Assembly: GCA_020161935.1 (NCBI GenBank)
Contig: JAIUNI010000014.1
Location: 62,001-126,000 of the forward strand
DNA from: Chloroflexota bacterium
GTDB taxonomy: Bacteria; Chloroflexota; Anaerolineae; Aggregatilineales; Phototrophicaceae
DNA length: 64,000 bases
Direction of reading: 5' to 3'
Below, piece by piece: positions 17,473 through 26,449 of the stretch. A program made the position numbers and the translations under genes. Within the stretch, counting starts at the first letter, position 1. The number at the start of each line of letters is the position of its first letter. The notes beneath the pieces were generated by a model. It did no database searches and was not told where the DNA came from. It was given only the letters and a program-made list of their open reading frames with translations.

Positions 17473-18135
17473 TTAATCCACTTTCAGCTTCGTGCCGCGC
17501 GGCACGTTCAGCGGATTATCAATGTTGTTTTTCTCGGCGACTTTCCGTTGGTCGTTCGGGCTGTTGGCGATATGGTCGAGCCGCTGCCCCTGTACGGCGG
17601 TGGTCGGGGCGGTGGGGGTGCCGCTGCTCAGGCTGCTGGCGTTCCCGGACTGCGCTTCGCCCATCGCGTTCACGTCGTCCGCGTACTGCTGCAAGCTGAT
17701 GTCAACCGAGCAGCGCATGGGAATACCATTTTCGCTAAACAGGGTGAACTGCTGCGAGAGGTCGTTGATGATGGCCTTAAAGTGCAGCTTCCCCCAGTCG
17801 AAGACCACAGCGGGCGGCTGGCCTTTACCCGTTTTGGCATCCACCTTCGATTGGTTAATCATCACCATTTTCCATAACTTGTCGGTGTAGTTGCGAACGT
17901 CTTTGTTCTCATCTTGGCTGTCGAAGTGCAGCGTCAGCTTGAGGGTGATTGCCCCACCTTGCTGGAAGGTGACGTAGGGGAGGTTTTGCCCGGTGACGGG
18001 TTTATCCTGCCATGTGTTGTGCTTGCTCAACGTATATTCGAACGGGTTGAACATGAAGTTGACCACTTCGTTGGTGTCCAAATTGGTGAGGGTCGCCGGA
18101 GCTAACCCACCTTTGGTTAAGTTCAGTGCAGCCAT
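17473..18135 (-). CDS. Tube-baseplate adaptor with C-terminal LysM-like domain (Afp7-like)
   Basis: 220 residues. The N-terminal domain (about 1-155) is the CIS-tube/adaptor fold: FMFNPFEYTLSKHNTWQDKP, TLKLTLHFDSQ and SENGIPMRCSVDISLQQY. A flexible Ser/Thr linker (155-178) leads to a short LysM-like end (GQRLDHIANS..QRKVAEKNNIDNPLNVPRGTKLKV). In Afp and PVC particles this protein joins the last tube ring to the spike hub. Its place immediately before VgrG (5-base gap) fits. The gene starts 18 bases after the end of the 1585-residue repeat gene. Confidence 0.9.
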   Translation of the reverse strand: MAALNLTKGGLAPATLTNLDTNEVVNFMFNPFEYTLSKHNTWQDKPVTGQNLPYVTFQQGGAITLKLTLHFDSQDENKDVRNYTDKLWKMVMINQSKVDAKTGKGQPPAVVFDWGKLHFKAIINDLSQQFTLFSENGIPMRCSVDISLQQYADDVNAMGEAQSGNASSLSSGTPTAPTTAVQGQRLDHIANSPNDQRKVAEKNNIDNPLNVPRGTKLKVD

Positions 18136-18153
18136 ACAAACCTCATCCTTGCA

Positions 18154-21100
18154 TTAAAAATCACGCCGCTCACGTTCAATCCGCAGACGGTTTTGGAGCA
18201 TCCGGTAAACATCACGCGCCAACCGGTCGACATTAATATCACTCGCATCACTGCCAGTCTTGTTTTCAGGTTCTTTGTTGTTCGGCGGCTCGTCTTCCCT
18301 CAACGCCCGCTGGATCACCTCGGCGGAGAGGGCTTCGCGCTGCACCATCGGCGCGGCCTGCCGCTGTACGGTGGTTGTGGGGGCAGGGGTGGCAGCGGGA
18401 GCCGGATTAGGGCTTGGGCGCGACGGCATACTCTGAATACTTTCCAACAGCGCGAACAATTCCTCATCAACAGTTCGCCGAATGGAAGGCGGTTCCGGTG
18501 GGTATTCGGCTGGTGCTTCGCCGCGTTGGATGGCATGAGCCGGTGATGGTTCCGCCGGTTGAGCCGCTGCTTGGAATGCCGCGAAAAGATCCATGTCGTG
18601 CTGATTCGAGGGGACAGGTTCGGTTGCCCGCTGAATAATGTCCTCGGCAGTCGGTTCGCTTGTGGCATTCGGCGTGGTCACTGGCTCTGAACTGTTGACT
18701 GTTGACTGACGACTGACGACCGTATCAGGGCTGGCGACGACCTGTGGTGCTTCCGCCCTTTGAATAATGTCCTCGGCAGTCGGCGACACGGGTACACTCG
18801 GCGCGGTCACTGGCTCTGAACTGTTGACTGTTGACTGACGACTGGCGACCGTATCATGGCTGGTGGCGACCTGCGGCGCTTCTGCCCGCTGAATAATCTC
18901 CTCGGCAGTTGGCGACACGGGTATACTCGGCGCGGCGGCATCAGGGCTGGTGACTGGCGACTGGCGACTGGCGACCGTATCATGGCTGGTGGCGACCTGT
19001 GGTGCTTCCGCCCGCTGAATAATCTCTTCCGCACTCGGCTGTGCTGGCATATCCGGCACACTCGCCGCTTCCGGGCTGGCGACTGGCGACTGGTGACTGA
19101 CGACCGTATCCGGGCTGGTGGCGACCTGTGGTGCTTCCGCCCGCTGAATAATCTCCTCGGCAGTTGGCGACACGGGTATACTCGGCGCGGCGGCATCAGG
19201 GCTGGTGACTGGCGACTGGCGACTGGCGACCGTATCCGGGCTGTTGACTGTTGACTGACGACTGACGACTGTATCAGGGCTGGTGACTAGCGATGGTTGA
19301 CTGGTGACGGTTACCGGTGCTTCCGCCCGCTGAATAATCTCTTCCGCACTCGGCTGTGCTGGCATATCCGGCACACTTGCCGCCTCTGGGCTTGTCATTT
19401 GAGACTTGCCACTTGTAACTGTTTGCGGTGCTTCCGCCCACTGAACCTGTTTCGGCGTATGCCAGCGACCGGTATTGTCGGTTGAGGCGGCAGCTTCTGG
19501 TTGTTGAACGGCTGGTGAATGCCACATTCCTTGCTCGACAGGCGCTTCGGCGCGTTGAATGATTTCCTCGGCAGTGGATTCACTCGTGGCTGTGGGGAAG
19601 GGCTGGCTCTCAGCCGCTACACTCGGCGCAGTTGGTTCCGTCGCCTGTTGGATCGTTGGCTCTGTGCTGCTCACTGTCACAGGTTGGCTAGGCGCGACTG
19701 GTGCTTCTGCCCGCTGAATAATCTCCTCAGCGGTTGGCGACACGGCTACATCCGGCGCGGCGGCATCAGGGCTGACGACTGGCGACTGACGACTGGCGAC
19801 GACCTGTGGTGCTTCTGCTCGCTGAATAATGTCCTCAGCACTTGGTTCACTTGCGACTGTGGGGGAGGGCTGGCTCTCAACCGCCACACTCGGCGCGGCA
19901 GGTTGGCTCGGTGTAGTCGGTTCAGTCGCTCGTTGAATAATGTCCTCGGCAGTCGGCGACATGGGTACATTCGGGCTGGTGACTGACGACTGACGACTGG
20001 CGACTGGTGACTGCTGACTGGCGACCGTATCCGGGCTGCTGACTGACGACTGCTGACTGGCGACGACCTGTGGTGCTTCTGCCCGCTGAATAATGTCCTC
20101 GGCAGTCGGCGACACGGGTACACTCGGCGCGGCGGCATCAGGGCTGACGACTGGCGACTGCTGACTGGCGGCTACCTGTGGTGCTTCCGCCCTTTGAATA
20201 ATGTCCTCAGCACTCGGTTCGCTTGTGGCATTCGGCGTGGTCACTGGCTCTGAACTGTTGACTGGTGACGGACGACTGGCGACCGTATCAGGGCTGGTGG
20301 CGACCTGCGGCGCTGCTGCCCGTTGAATAATGTCCTCAGCAGTCGGTTCGCTTGTGGCATTCGGCGTGGTCACTGGCTCTGAACTGTTGACTGTTGACTG
20401 ACGACTGACGACTGTATCAGGGCTGGCGACTGGCGACTGCTGACTGGCGGCTACCTGTGGTGCTTCCACCCGCTGAATAATGTCCTCGGCAGTCGGCGAC
20501 ACGGGTACACTCGGCGCGGCGACCGTATCCGGGCTGGCGACTGGCGACTGGTGACTGGCGACTACATCAGGGCTGGCGACTGGCGACTGACGACTGGCGA
20601 CCACATCAGGGCTGACGACTGGCGACTGCTGACTGGCGACCGTATCCGGGCTGGCGACTGGCGACTGACGACTGACGACAACCTGCGGCGCTTCCGCCCG
20701 CTGAATGATGTCCTCGGCAGTCGGCGACACGGGTACACTCGGCGCGGCGACGGCATCAGGGCTGGCGACTGGCGACTGACGACTGGCGACCGTATCCGGG
20801 CTGGTGGCGACCTGCGGCGCTTCCGCCCGCTGAATGATGTCCTCGGCGGTCGGCGACACGGGTATACTCGGCGCGGCGGCGGCATCAGTGCTGGTGACTG
20901 GCGACGGACGACTGGCGACCGTATCCGGGCTGGTGGCGACCTGCGGCGCTGCTGCCCGTTGAATAATCTCCTCAGCACTCAGTTCGTTTGTGGCGGACGG
21001 CGTGGTCACTGGCTCTGAACTGGTGACTGTTGACTGACGACTGGCGACCGCATCAGGGCTGGCGACTGGCGACTGGTGACTGACGACCGTATCAGGGCTG

Positions 21101-22911
21101 TTGACTGGCGACAAACGACTGGTGGCGACCTGCGGCGCTTCTACCCGCTGAATGATGTCCTCAGCACTCAGTTCGTTTGTGGCGGACGGCGTGGTCACTG
21201 GTTCTGAACTGTTGACTGTTGACGGACGACTGGCGACAACCTGCGGTGCTGCTGCCCGCTGAATAATGTCCTCGGCAGTCGGTTCGCTTATGGCGGACGG
21301 CGTGGTCACTGGCTCTGAACTGTTGACTGTTGACGGACGACTGGCGACCGTATCAGGGCTGGTGGCGACCTGCGGCGCTTCCGCCCGCTGAATGATGTCC
21401 TCGGCGGTCGGCGACACGGGTATACTCGGCGCGGCGGCGGCATCAGTGCTGACTGGCGACGGACGACTGGCGACCGTATCAGGGCTGACGACAACCTGCG
21501 GTGCTTCCGCCCTTTGAATAATGTCCTCGGCAGTCGGTTCGCTTATGGCGGACGGCGTGGTCACTGGCTCTGAACTGTTGACTGTTGACTGACGACTGAC
21601 GACCGTATCCGGGCTGGTGGCGACCTGCGGCGCTTCTGCCCGCTGAATAATGTCCTCGGCAGTTGGCGACACGGCTACATCCGGCGCGGCGACGGCATCG
21701 GGGCTGGTGACTGTTGACTGACGACTGACGACAACCTGCGGCGCTGCTGCCCGCTGAATGATGTCCTCGGCAGTCGGCGACACGGGTACACTCGGCGCGG
21801 CGACCGTATCCGGGCTGGTGACTGGCGACTGACGACTGGCGACTACCTGTGGTGCTTCCGCCCGTTGAATAATATCCTCAGCACTCGGTTCGCTTGTGGC
21901 GGACGGCGTGGTCACTGGCTCTGAACTGTTGACTGTTGACGGACGACTGACGACCGTATCCGGGCTGTTGACTGGCGACTGCTGACTGGCGGCTACCTGT
22001 GGTGCTTCCGCCCGCTGAATGATGTCCTCGGCAGTCGGCGACACGGGTACACTCGGCGCGGCGACGGCATCAGGGCTGGCGACTGGTGACTGACGACTGG
22101 CGACCTGCGGCGCTTCCGCCCTTTGAATAATGTCCTCAGCAGTCGGTTCGCTTGTGGCATTCGGCGTGGTCACTGGCTCTGAACTGGTGACTGTTGACTG
22201 ACGACTGACGACCGTATCAGGGCTGGCGACTGGCGACTGACGACTGGCGACGACCTCCGGTGGGCCTGCCGCCTGTGGGGTAGGGGAGGAATCATCGTCA
22301 TCGGACTCAGCCGACGACGACTCAGCCGTTGCAGAGGGCGTATCGTCGGTTTTGGGCTTCGCCGGTTCCTCGCCACGTGTTAAAGCAGAGGTCTCGATGT
22401 AATCAAACGAGGCGCGGCTGCGCGAACGCCGAATACGCGAATTTTCATCGGCATTTTCGACATCCTCGGTAATATTGGTTTTCTTTTGCTCACGGATTTG
22501 ATCGCGTACTGCTGCCTGCGCTTCATGTCCTGCCAGAATAGCCTTCAAACGGTTATCCATCGCAACGGTTTTGTTAGGAATGGCCGGAGCCAGAGTAGGT
22601 GGCGGTGCGCTTTCTCGTTGAATAGCAGGCTGAACGGCGGCGGGTGCTACAGGGACTTCGGCAGACTCCTTAGGCTCGGATGCGGGTACAACACTTGGCG
22701 ATGGGGCAGCGATTGGTGTCGGAATAATTGCGGCAGGCTGATTATCCCAAACCAACGGCGTTTGGGTCGCGCTCTGCCAGACAGGTGCAGGCGGCACAAC
22801 GCTTGGCATTTCCTCCGCCGGCGGCAGATAGCTCCGCATCAGCGATTGGCTGAAGCGCTGCATCCGCATACCAACGGGGCGGAAAGGTTTTCGTTGTTCC
22901 TCAGCCATCAT
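18154..22911 (-). CDS. 1585-residue eCIS repeat protein with about 26 [ST]AE[DE]IIQRA units
   Basis: Seen: a Pro/Ala-rich N-terminus (about 1-130) with a charged segment, then about 1250 residues of imperfect repeats. Each repeat has [ST]AE[DE]IIQR[AV] plus EAPQV, joined by linkers such as SRQSPVASPDTV and SRQSTVNSSEPVTTP. I count about 26 units. The C-terminus (about 1545-1585) is a helix, INVDRLARDVYRMLQNRL followed by IERERR. The position between second tube gene and LysM adaptor is where Afp6 lies, but Afp6 is small. The C-terminal helix resembles that of the 54-residue neighbour, so it may be the part that docks to the particle. The linkers are disordered-looking. The DNA of the linkers is built from GACTGGCGACTG-type units, like nearby intergenic strings. 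Function is unknown; a tape-measure or surface-decoration role is possible but not supported by direct similarity. Confidence 0.8.
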   Translation of the reverse strand: MMAEEQRKPFRPVGMRMQRFSQSLMRSYLPPAEEMPSVVPPAPVWQSATQTPLVWDNQPAAIIPTPIAAPSPSVVPASEPKESAEVPVAPAAVQPAIQRESAPPPTLAPAIPNKTVAMDNRLKAILAGHEAQAAVRDQIREQKKTNITEDVENADENSRIRRSRSRASFDYIETSALTRGEEPAKPKTDDTPSATAESSSAESDDDDSSPTPQAAGPPEVVASRQSPVASPDTVVSRQSTVTSSEPVTTPNATSEPTAEDIIQRAEAPQVASRQSPVASPDAVAAPSVPVSPTAEDIIQRAEAPQVAASQQSPVNSPDTVVSRPSTVNSSEPVTTPSATSEPSAEDIIQRAEAPQVVASRQSPVTSPDTVAAPSVPVSPTAEDIIQRAAAPQVVVSRQSTVTSPDAVAAPDVAVSPTAEDIIQRAEAPQVATSPDTVVSRQSTVNSSEPVTTPSAISEPTAEDIIQRAEAPQVVVSPDTVASRPSPVSTDAAAAPSIPVSPTAEDIIQRAEAPQVATSPDTVASRPSTVNSSEPVTTPSAISEPTAEDIIQRAAAPQVVASRPSTVNSSEPVTTPSATNELSAEDIIQRVEAPQVATSRLSPVNSPDTVVSHQSPVASPDAVASRQSTVTSSEPVTTPSATNELSAEEIIQRAAAPQVATSPDTVASRPSPVTSTDAAAAPSIPVSPTAEDIIQRAEAPQVATSPDTVASRQSPVASPDAVAAPSVPVSPTAEDIIQRAEAPQVVVSRQSPVASPDTVASQQSPVVSPDVVASRQSPVASPDVVASHQSPVASPDTVAAPSVPVSPTAEDIIQRVEAPQVAASQQSPVASPDTVVSRQSTVNSSEPVTTPNATSEPTAEDIIQRAAAPQVATSPDTVASRPSPVNSSEPVTTPNATSEPSAEDIIQRAEAPQVAASQQSPVVSPDAAAPSVPVSPTAEDIIQRAEAPQVVASQQSSVSSPDTVASQQSPVASRQSSVTSPNVPMSPTAEDIIQRATEPTTPSQPAAPSVAVESQPSPTVASEPSAEDIIQRAEAPQVVASRQSPVVSPDAAAPDVAVSPTAEEIIQRAEAPVAPSQPVTVSSTEPTIQQATEPTAPSVAAESQPFPTATSESTAEEIIQRAEAPVEQGMWHSPAVQQPEAAASTDNTGRWHTPKQVQWAEAPQTVTSGKSQMTSPEAASVPDMPAQPSAEEIIQRAEAPVTVTSQPSLVTSPDTVVSRQSTVNSPDTVASRQSPVTSPDAAAPSIPVSPTAEEIIQRAEAPQVATSPDTVVSHQSPVASPEAASVPDMPAQPSAEEIIQRAEAPQVATSHDTVASRQSPVTSPDAAAPSIPVSPTAEEIIQRAEAPQVATSHDTVASRQSTVNSSEPVTAPSVPVSPTAEDIIQRAEAPQVVASPDTVVSRQSTVNSSEPVTTPNATSEPTAEDIIQRATEPVPSNQHDMDLFAAFQAAAQPAEPSPAHAIQRGEAPAEYPPEPPSIRRTVDEELFALLESIQSMPSRPSPNPAPAATPAPTTTVQRQAAPMVQREALSAEVIQRALREDEPPNNKEPENKTGSDASDINVDRLARDVYRMLQNRLRIERERRDF

Positions 22912-22939
22912 CCCATCCCTCTACTCATTGCAAACTCAA

Positions 22940-23380
22940 CTACACGATTTCAAAACCGTGATGCACAAATTCGATTTCCTCAATGGCAACACTACTGCTA
23001 TCCGTTTTGAAAGTCGGGCCGCCCCATTTGACCGGGTAAGCATTTCGAAATGTCCATGTCATCAGCGTCTCTTGGTCGGCGTTCAGCATCACCACCGTCA
23101 CTTGCCGGGTCGCCGCCGCAATATCACCCTTCAACACATCCATATACCACTTCAATAACTCAAAATTATTCGAAACCCCTTGCCGCAGCGTCGCGGAACC
23201 CGCTGTCACGCGCACTGGCAGTTTGTGTGAAAAAGCATTCTGCCCGCCTTCTTTAATTTCCTGCGTTTCCGTCTGTAGGCTCGGCAGCGTAAATTCGGTG
23301 AAAGCCGCGTAATTAATCCCGTCCACCGCCACCATAAATCGAAACGATGAAAACTGCTCAAGATCGCCCGGTAATTTCAT
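22940..23380 (-). CDS. Tail tube protein (gp19-like), second copy
   Basis: 146 residues, typical for the T4 gp19-like tube family. Marks: FRFMVAVDGINYAAFTEFTL at the start, GGQNAFSHKLPVRVTAGSAT, LLKWYMDVLKG, and the C-terminal TWTFRNAYPVKWGGPTFK with EEIEFVHHGFE. Hexameric rings of this protein form the inner tube. It is the Afp5-like tube, encoded apart from the main tube gene and next to the hub genes, so it probably forms the ring that meets the baseplate. Its ATG overlaps the stop of the 54-residue gene (ATGA), which implies translational coupling. Confidence 0.92.
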   Translation of the reverse strand: MKLPGDLEQFSSFRFMVAVDGINYAAFTEFTLPSLQTETQEIKEGGQNAFSHKLPVRVTAGSATLRQGVSNNFELLKWYMDVLKGDIAAATRQVTVVMLNADQETLMTWTFRNAYPVKWGGPTFKTDSSSVAIEEIEFVHHGFEIV

Positions 23381-23541
23381 TTTGAACGTCGTCCTATTCT
23401 GCCATTACGTTCTTGGGCGCGGCGTAAATCCTCTCGCCACAATTCCCAAACACGGTCGGAAACCTGCCGCAGCAGCGTTTCATAATCTTTCGCTGGTCGG
23501 GAAGTGCTGTTGGGGTTCGTCTTCGGTTCTTTGGCTGGCAT
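23377..23541 (-). CDS. 54-residue helical eCIS accessory protein
   Basis: Read directly from the sequence: ATG at 23541, stop TGA at 23377-23379, 54 residues. A basic N-terminus (MPAKEPKTNPNSTSRPAK) is followed by one amphipathic helix, DYETLLRQVSDRVWELWR and then EDLRRAQERNGRIGRRSK. The helix resembles the C-terminal end of the 1585-residue protein (VYRMLQNRLRIERERR), so both may dock to the same partner. The stop overlaps the start of the tube gene by four bases (ATGA), and the gap to the DUF6760 gene is 44 bases. Function unknown; the tight packing inside the operon argues it is real. Confidence 0.65.
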   Translation of the reverse strand: MPAKEPKTNPNSTSRPAKDYETLLRQVSDRVWELWREDLRRAQERNGRIGRRSK

Positions 23542-23585
23542 AAGCATCTACTTTTCTGATCGGCTATCTTTATGACGATGCAGAG

Positions 23586-23789
23586 TTAAGTGTGGCGGTG
23601 AATACGGTTGATCGTTTGTACCCACTCCGCCCGTTCCAGATGGGTCAGCGACAAAATATCATCGTGGCTCCATCCTAACCCTCTTGCGATAAATGCTACC
23701 TCCTCTTGCAAGCGTTTGAGGGGGTAGCTTACGATTCCCCCAGCAAGGGAATCTCCTCCTCGAACTCGTGTCCACAATTCGGACACCAC
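23586..23789 (-). CDS. DUF6760-like small eCIS protein
   Basis: 67 residues from ATG 23789; the conserved part is residues 20-65, YPLKRLQEEVAFIARGLGW, then HDDILSLTHLERAEWVQTIN. This matches the small DUF6760 family found beside eCIS and tail genes, whose members usually begin right at the YP motif. Here no ATG, GTG or TTG lies close to that motif, so either the gene starts inside the previous one (61-base overlap) or uses a rare start after the AGGAGGAG at about 23753-23760. Role unknown; possibly a tail assembly helper, judged from place only. Confidence 0.7.
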   Translation of the reverse strand: MVSELWTRVRGGDSLAGGIVSYPLKRLQEEVAFIARGLGWSHDDILSLTHLERAEWVQTINRIHRHT

Positions 23790-24103
23790 AACGTCACCTT
23801 ACGGGCGCTCACATCATTAATTTGACGGTACAAATCTTGCAAATAAGCAATATCAGCTGCAAAAAAACGTTCTACCATCGCCGGAGTCACCTTCGGCAAA
23901 GTTCCCAGTCTGGTGATGACCTGCGACAGCAGAATCACCACCAGATACGCTTCATTATTACGTACACGCGGGTCACGCAGCGGCGCAATTTCATCGAGGG
24001 CGGTTGCCATTCGCATACTCCCTTCGCGCTGCACCGTGCCGTTATCATCAACGAACCCCTTTGGCAGTACAAAGTCAAACTCGGTTTGCAACGTCATCCT
24101 CAA
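23729..24103 (-). CDS. eCIS tail assembly-like protein with CPNC zinc-ribbon remnant
   Basis: 124 residues. It begins MRMTLQTEFDFVLPKGFVD, has VQREGSMRMATALDEIAPL, a central helix (NEAYLVVILLSQVITRLG) and ends with CPNCGHEFEEE. This shape is common between tube and hub genes of eCIS loci and resembles phage tail assembly chaperones; I have no exact family name. Only one CxxC pair is present, so a full zinc ribbon would need a dimer or another ligand. It follows the tube gene after 149 bases that hold a strong hairpin, and overlaps the DUF6760 gene. Start could also be the second Met at 24097. Confidence 0.75.
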   Translation of the reverse strand: MRMTLQTEFDFVLPKGFVDDNGTVQREGSMRMATALDEIAPLRDPRVRNNEAYLVVILLSQVITRLGTLPKVTPAMVERFFAADIAYLQDLYRQINDVSARKVTLWCPNCGHEFEEEIPLLGES

Positions 24104-24170
24104 CGCCCTTTCTGTAATTGAACTTAGTTATTATGCTAGTTTCAGGTCCTATTGCCCATAATCATCCCTT

Positions 24171-24204
24171 AGCTCCCCCTCTCCAAAGCATTGGAGAGGG
24201 GGCT
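24171..24204. repeat. Strong 15-bp-stem hairpin between tube gene and downstream eCIS genes
   Basis: The arms CCCCCTCTCCAA and TTGGAGAGGGGG close a four-base AGCA loop; flanking AGCT/CT extends the pairing. There is no T-run on the minus side, so it is not a clear terminator. Its place after the sheath and tube genes could shield their mRNA and raise their amount over the downstream genes (inference). Confidence 0.55.
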
Positions 24205-24252
24205 GGGGGTGAGGTTTTGAGCGGGAAAAGTTAAACGAGCATAATCGCTAAC

Positions 24253-24711
24253 CTACTTGATACGCTTGATACCTTCGTGAACGATGGTCATTTCTTCAAT
24301 ACCAACAGCATTCGAGTCCGAGGCCAATGACGGGCCGGAAATTTTGCTCGGCCACGCATCGACGAAATCCCACTGGGCAATCGGCTGAAACTTTTGGTCA
24401 TACATAATGATTGACCCGTTCGACCGCGCCTTATCCACCGAACCCTGTTCAACCAGTTTACGCCACTCATAAGCATCCATCGAGCCTGTAATACCGCGCT
24501 TGAGGGTAATATCACCCCACTTCAAACGTCCCGGCACTTTTCGAATGAGAGGCTCGCCAGTTTTGCTTACAATCTTATGTTCTATGAGTTCGGTTTCAGA
24601 TCCAATGCCGCTTACTTCAGTAAAGTATCCGTTTACTTTACCGCTCACCTCCAGCGAAAAATGAAACCCAATCATCGGATCGCCGGTTACTGAATCTTCC
24701 GTAGTAGCCAT
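24253..24711 (-). CDS. Main tail tube protein (gp19-like)
   Basis: 152 residues. Family marks: PMIGFHFSLEVSGKVNGYFTEVSGI-like N-terminus, GEPLIRKVPGRLKWGDITLK, GITGSMDAYEWRKLVEQG, and C-terminal WDFVDAWPSKISGPSLASDS with EEMTIVHEGI. This is the Afp1-type tube subunit that stacks in hexameric rings inside the sheath. It directly follows the sheath gene (90-base gap with a small TTCACT/AGTGAA hairpin), the order seen in most contractile systems. Confidence 0.94.
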   Translation of the reverse strand: MATTEDSVTGDPMIGFHFSLEVSGKVNGYFTEVSGIGSETELIEHKIVSKTGEPLIRKVPGRLKWGDITLKRGITGSMDAYEWRKLVEQGSVDKARSNGSIIMYDQKFQPIAQWDFVDAWPSKISGPSLASDSNAVGIEEMTIVHEGIKRIK

Positions 24712-24801
24712 TTTGCATTCCTTTCACTGCTTAGTGAACTGCTTGTTATCGAAATTTGTCCATGTGTAGAGTAGCCACGCCATATGCTGCACCACCGCGA
24801 A

Positions 24802-26367
24802 TTACCCACCGTCACCCGACCATTGGCTGACGCGGAAGATCACAAATTCTGCTGGCTTCACTGGCGCAATACCAATTTCAACCGCTAACTGTCCCAGATC
24901 ACGCGCTTCCGGCGGGTTGGTTTCTGCATCGCACTTCACATAGAAGGCTTGATCGGGTGTCCCCCCAAAGAGTGCGCCCGTCCGCCAAACCATCGTCAGG
25001 AACGCCCGCACATCACGCGCCACACGTCCCCACAGGAACTGATCGTTCGGCTCGAACACCACCCACTGGGTACCGTTCTCGATGCTCTCTTCGATCATGT
25101 TGAACAAACGGCGCACGTTAATGTAACGCCATGACGCATCGCTCGACAGGGTACGCGCGCCCCAGATGCGAATACCACGACCGGGGAACGAACGAATGAC
25201 GTTCACGCCAATCGGGTTCAACAGATCATGTTCGCCCTTGGTCACTTGGACTTCCAAGCCCAGCACACCACGCACAACTTCATTCGCGGGGGCTTTATGC
25301 ACACCACGGGTTCCGTCGGTACGGGCGTATACACCAGCCATGTGGCCCGAAGGCGGCACGAGGCGGGTACGACCATTCTTGCCGGTCATGTCCGCAATTT
25401 CGATCCACGGATAGTACAGCGCCGCGCGGGTGCTGTCGTAGTTCACAGCCAAACGCCATTCCTTCATTTCCTGCGGCATGATGTTCGGCGGGCAGTCGAG
25501 AATAGCGAAGCAGTAACGTACCAATTCGCAGTAGTCGATGATCGCCTGCTGTACCGCCTGCACACCCTTCATGTCGATCTCGCCAGCCTGATAACTGCTC
25601 ATCAGGTCAGGCACAACGATCATGGTCACATCGGTCAGCGGTTCCAAACCACCGAGGCCGCTGCGTTCTGCCACGCTGCCCTGATAATCTTTGAGCGTGA
25701 TCTGCTTTTCCTTCAGCTTGCCGCCCGCCAGCGCGAACGAACCCGCTGCTGGAGCCAGATCAGCCTTGCCGACGACTTCCGCCAGCACAACCTTCGACTT
25801 GGTTTCCAGCACGGTGGCGACGTTGTTGTCGCCCTTGCCGGTGGTCAAGCCGCTAAAACTCTCGACGACGCTGTTATCAATTTTAATTTGCAGGGTAAAT
25901 TCGCCGCTGGCCTTCTTGCCGTCTTCCGCCGGGGCATCCGGCCTGACTTCGACGGTGATCTTGTTACCCGCCGGGCCGCCTTCACGCGCTTTGAATTGCA
26001 GCAGCTTGGTTCCCTTGTCGCCATCCGAGTTGATGACCGTCACGGCAGGATCGGACGCATCCGGGTCAGACGAGCCGCCCAATGTCTTGACGCTCACCAC
26101 ATAGCAAATGTTGCCGCCGTTCGCAAAGTAACCGTACACCGAATCCGGCGTATAAGCCCCGTCCACAAAGCCGCCAAAGCTCTGTACGTACTGGCTCCAG
26201 TTGGTGACCAGCGTCGGTTTCCCCAAAAGCGATGTGCCTTTCTTGGCATCCACTGCGCGTTCGGTATAACCAATGAACGCCGCCACTGCCGTACCCACGG
26301 CCTCAATCGGCTTTGTGCCTTTATCGACCTCTTCCATATATACGCCGGGTGAAAGATATGATGGCAT
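24802..26367 (-). CDS. Contractile tail sheath protein
   Basis: 521 residues, usual sheath size. The N-terminus YLSPGVYMEEVDKGTKPIE is the classic sheath start. Then GVSTAAFIG-like VGTAVAAFIGYT, FGGFVDGAYTPDSVYGYFANGG, a variable outer domain (about 110-230), LEPLTDVTMIVVPDL, and the C-terminal VNVRR-type stretch (RYINVRRLFNMIEESI, WVVFEPNDQFLW, GALFGGTPDQAFYVKCD). The sheath contracts to drive the tube out. Only one sheath gene is present, unlike the three of Afp, so the particle is of the simpler kind. Confidence 0.95.
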   Translation of the reverse strand: MPSYLSPGVYMEEVDKGTKPIEAVGTAVAAFIGYTERAVDAKKGTSLLGKPTLVTNWSQYVQSFGGFVDGAYTPDSVYGYFANGGNICYVVSVKTLGGSSDPDASDPAVTVINSDGDKGTKLLQFKAREGGPAGNKITVEVRPDAPAEDGKKASGEFTLQIKIDNSVVESFSGLTTGKGDNNVATVLETKSKVVLAEVVGKADLAPAAGSFALAGGKLKEKQITLKDYQGSVAERSGLGGLEPLTDVTMIVVPDLMSSYQAGEIDMKGVQAVQQAIIDYCELVRYCFAILDCPPNIMPQEMKEWRLAVNYDSTRAALYYPWIEIADMTGKNGRTRLVPPSGHMAGVYARTDGTRGVHKAPANEVVRGVLGLEVQVTKGEHDLLNPIGVNVIRSFPGRGIRIWGARTLSSDASWRYINVRRLFNMIEESIENGTQWVVFEPNDQFLWGRVARDVRAFLTMVWRTGALFGGTPDQAFYVKCDAETNPPEARDLGQLAVEIGIAPVKPAEFVIFRVSQWSGDGG

Positions 26368-26449
26368 CCTAATCGCTCCTTATCTAACTTGTGTTTCAAA
26401 ATAAAACGGATAACGTTGAGTTCATCCAGATACGTAAATGGGCATCCTC

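Noticed and set aside
18154..22911. Classical tape measure protein
   Set aside because: It lacks the long coiled-coil or hydrophobic regions of tape measures; Pro/Ser-rich repeats and position do not prove that role.
25228..26352. Plus-strand frame of 374 codons
   Set aside because: It is antisense to the sheath gene, which has unmistakable family motifs.
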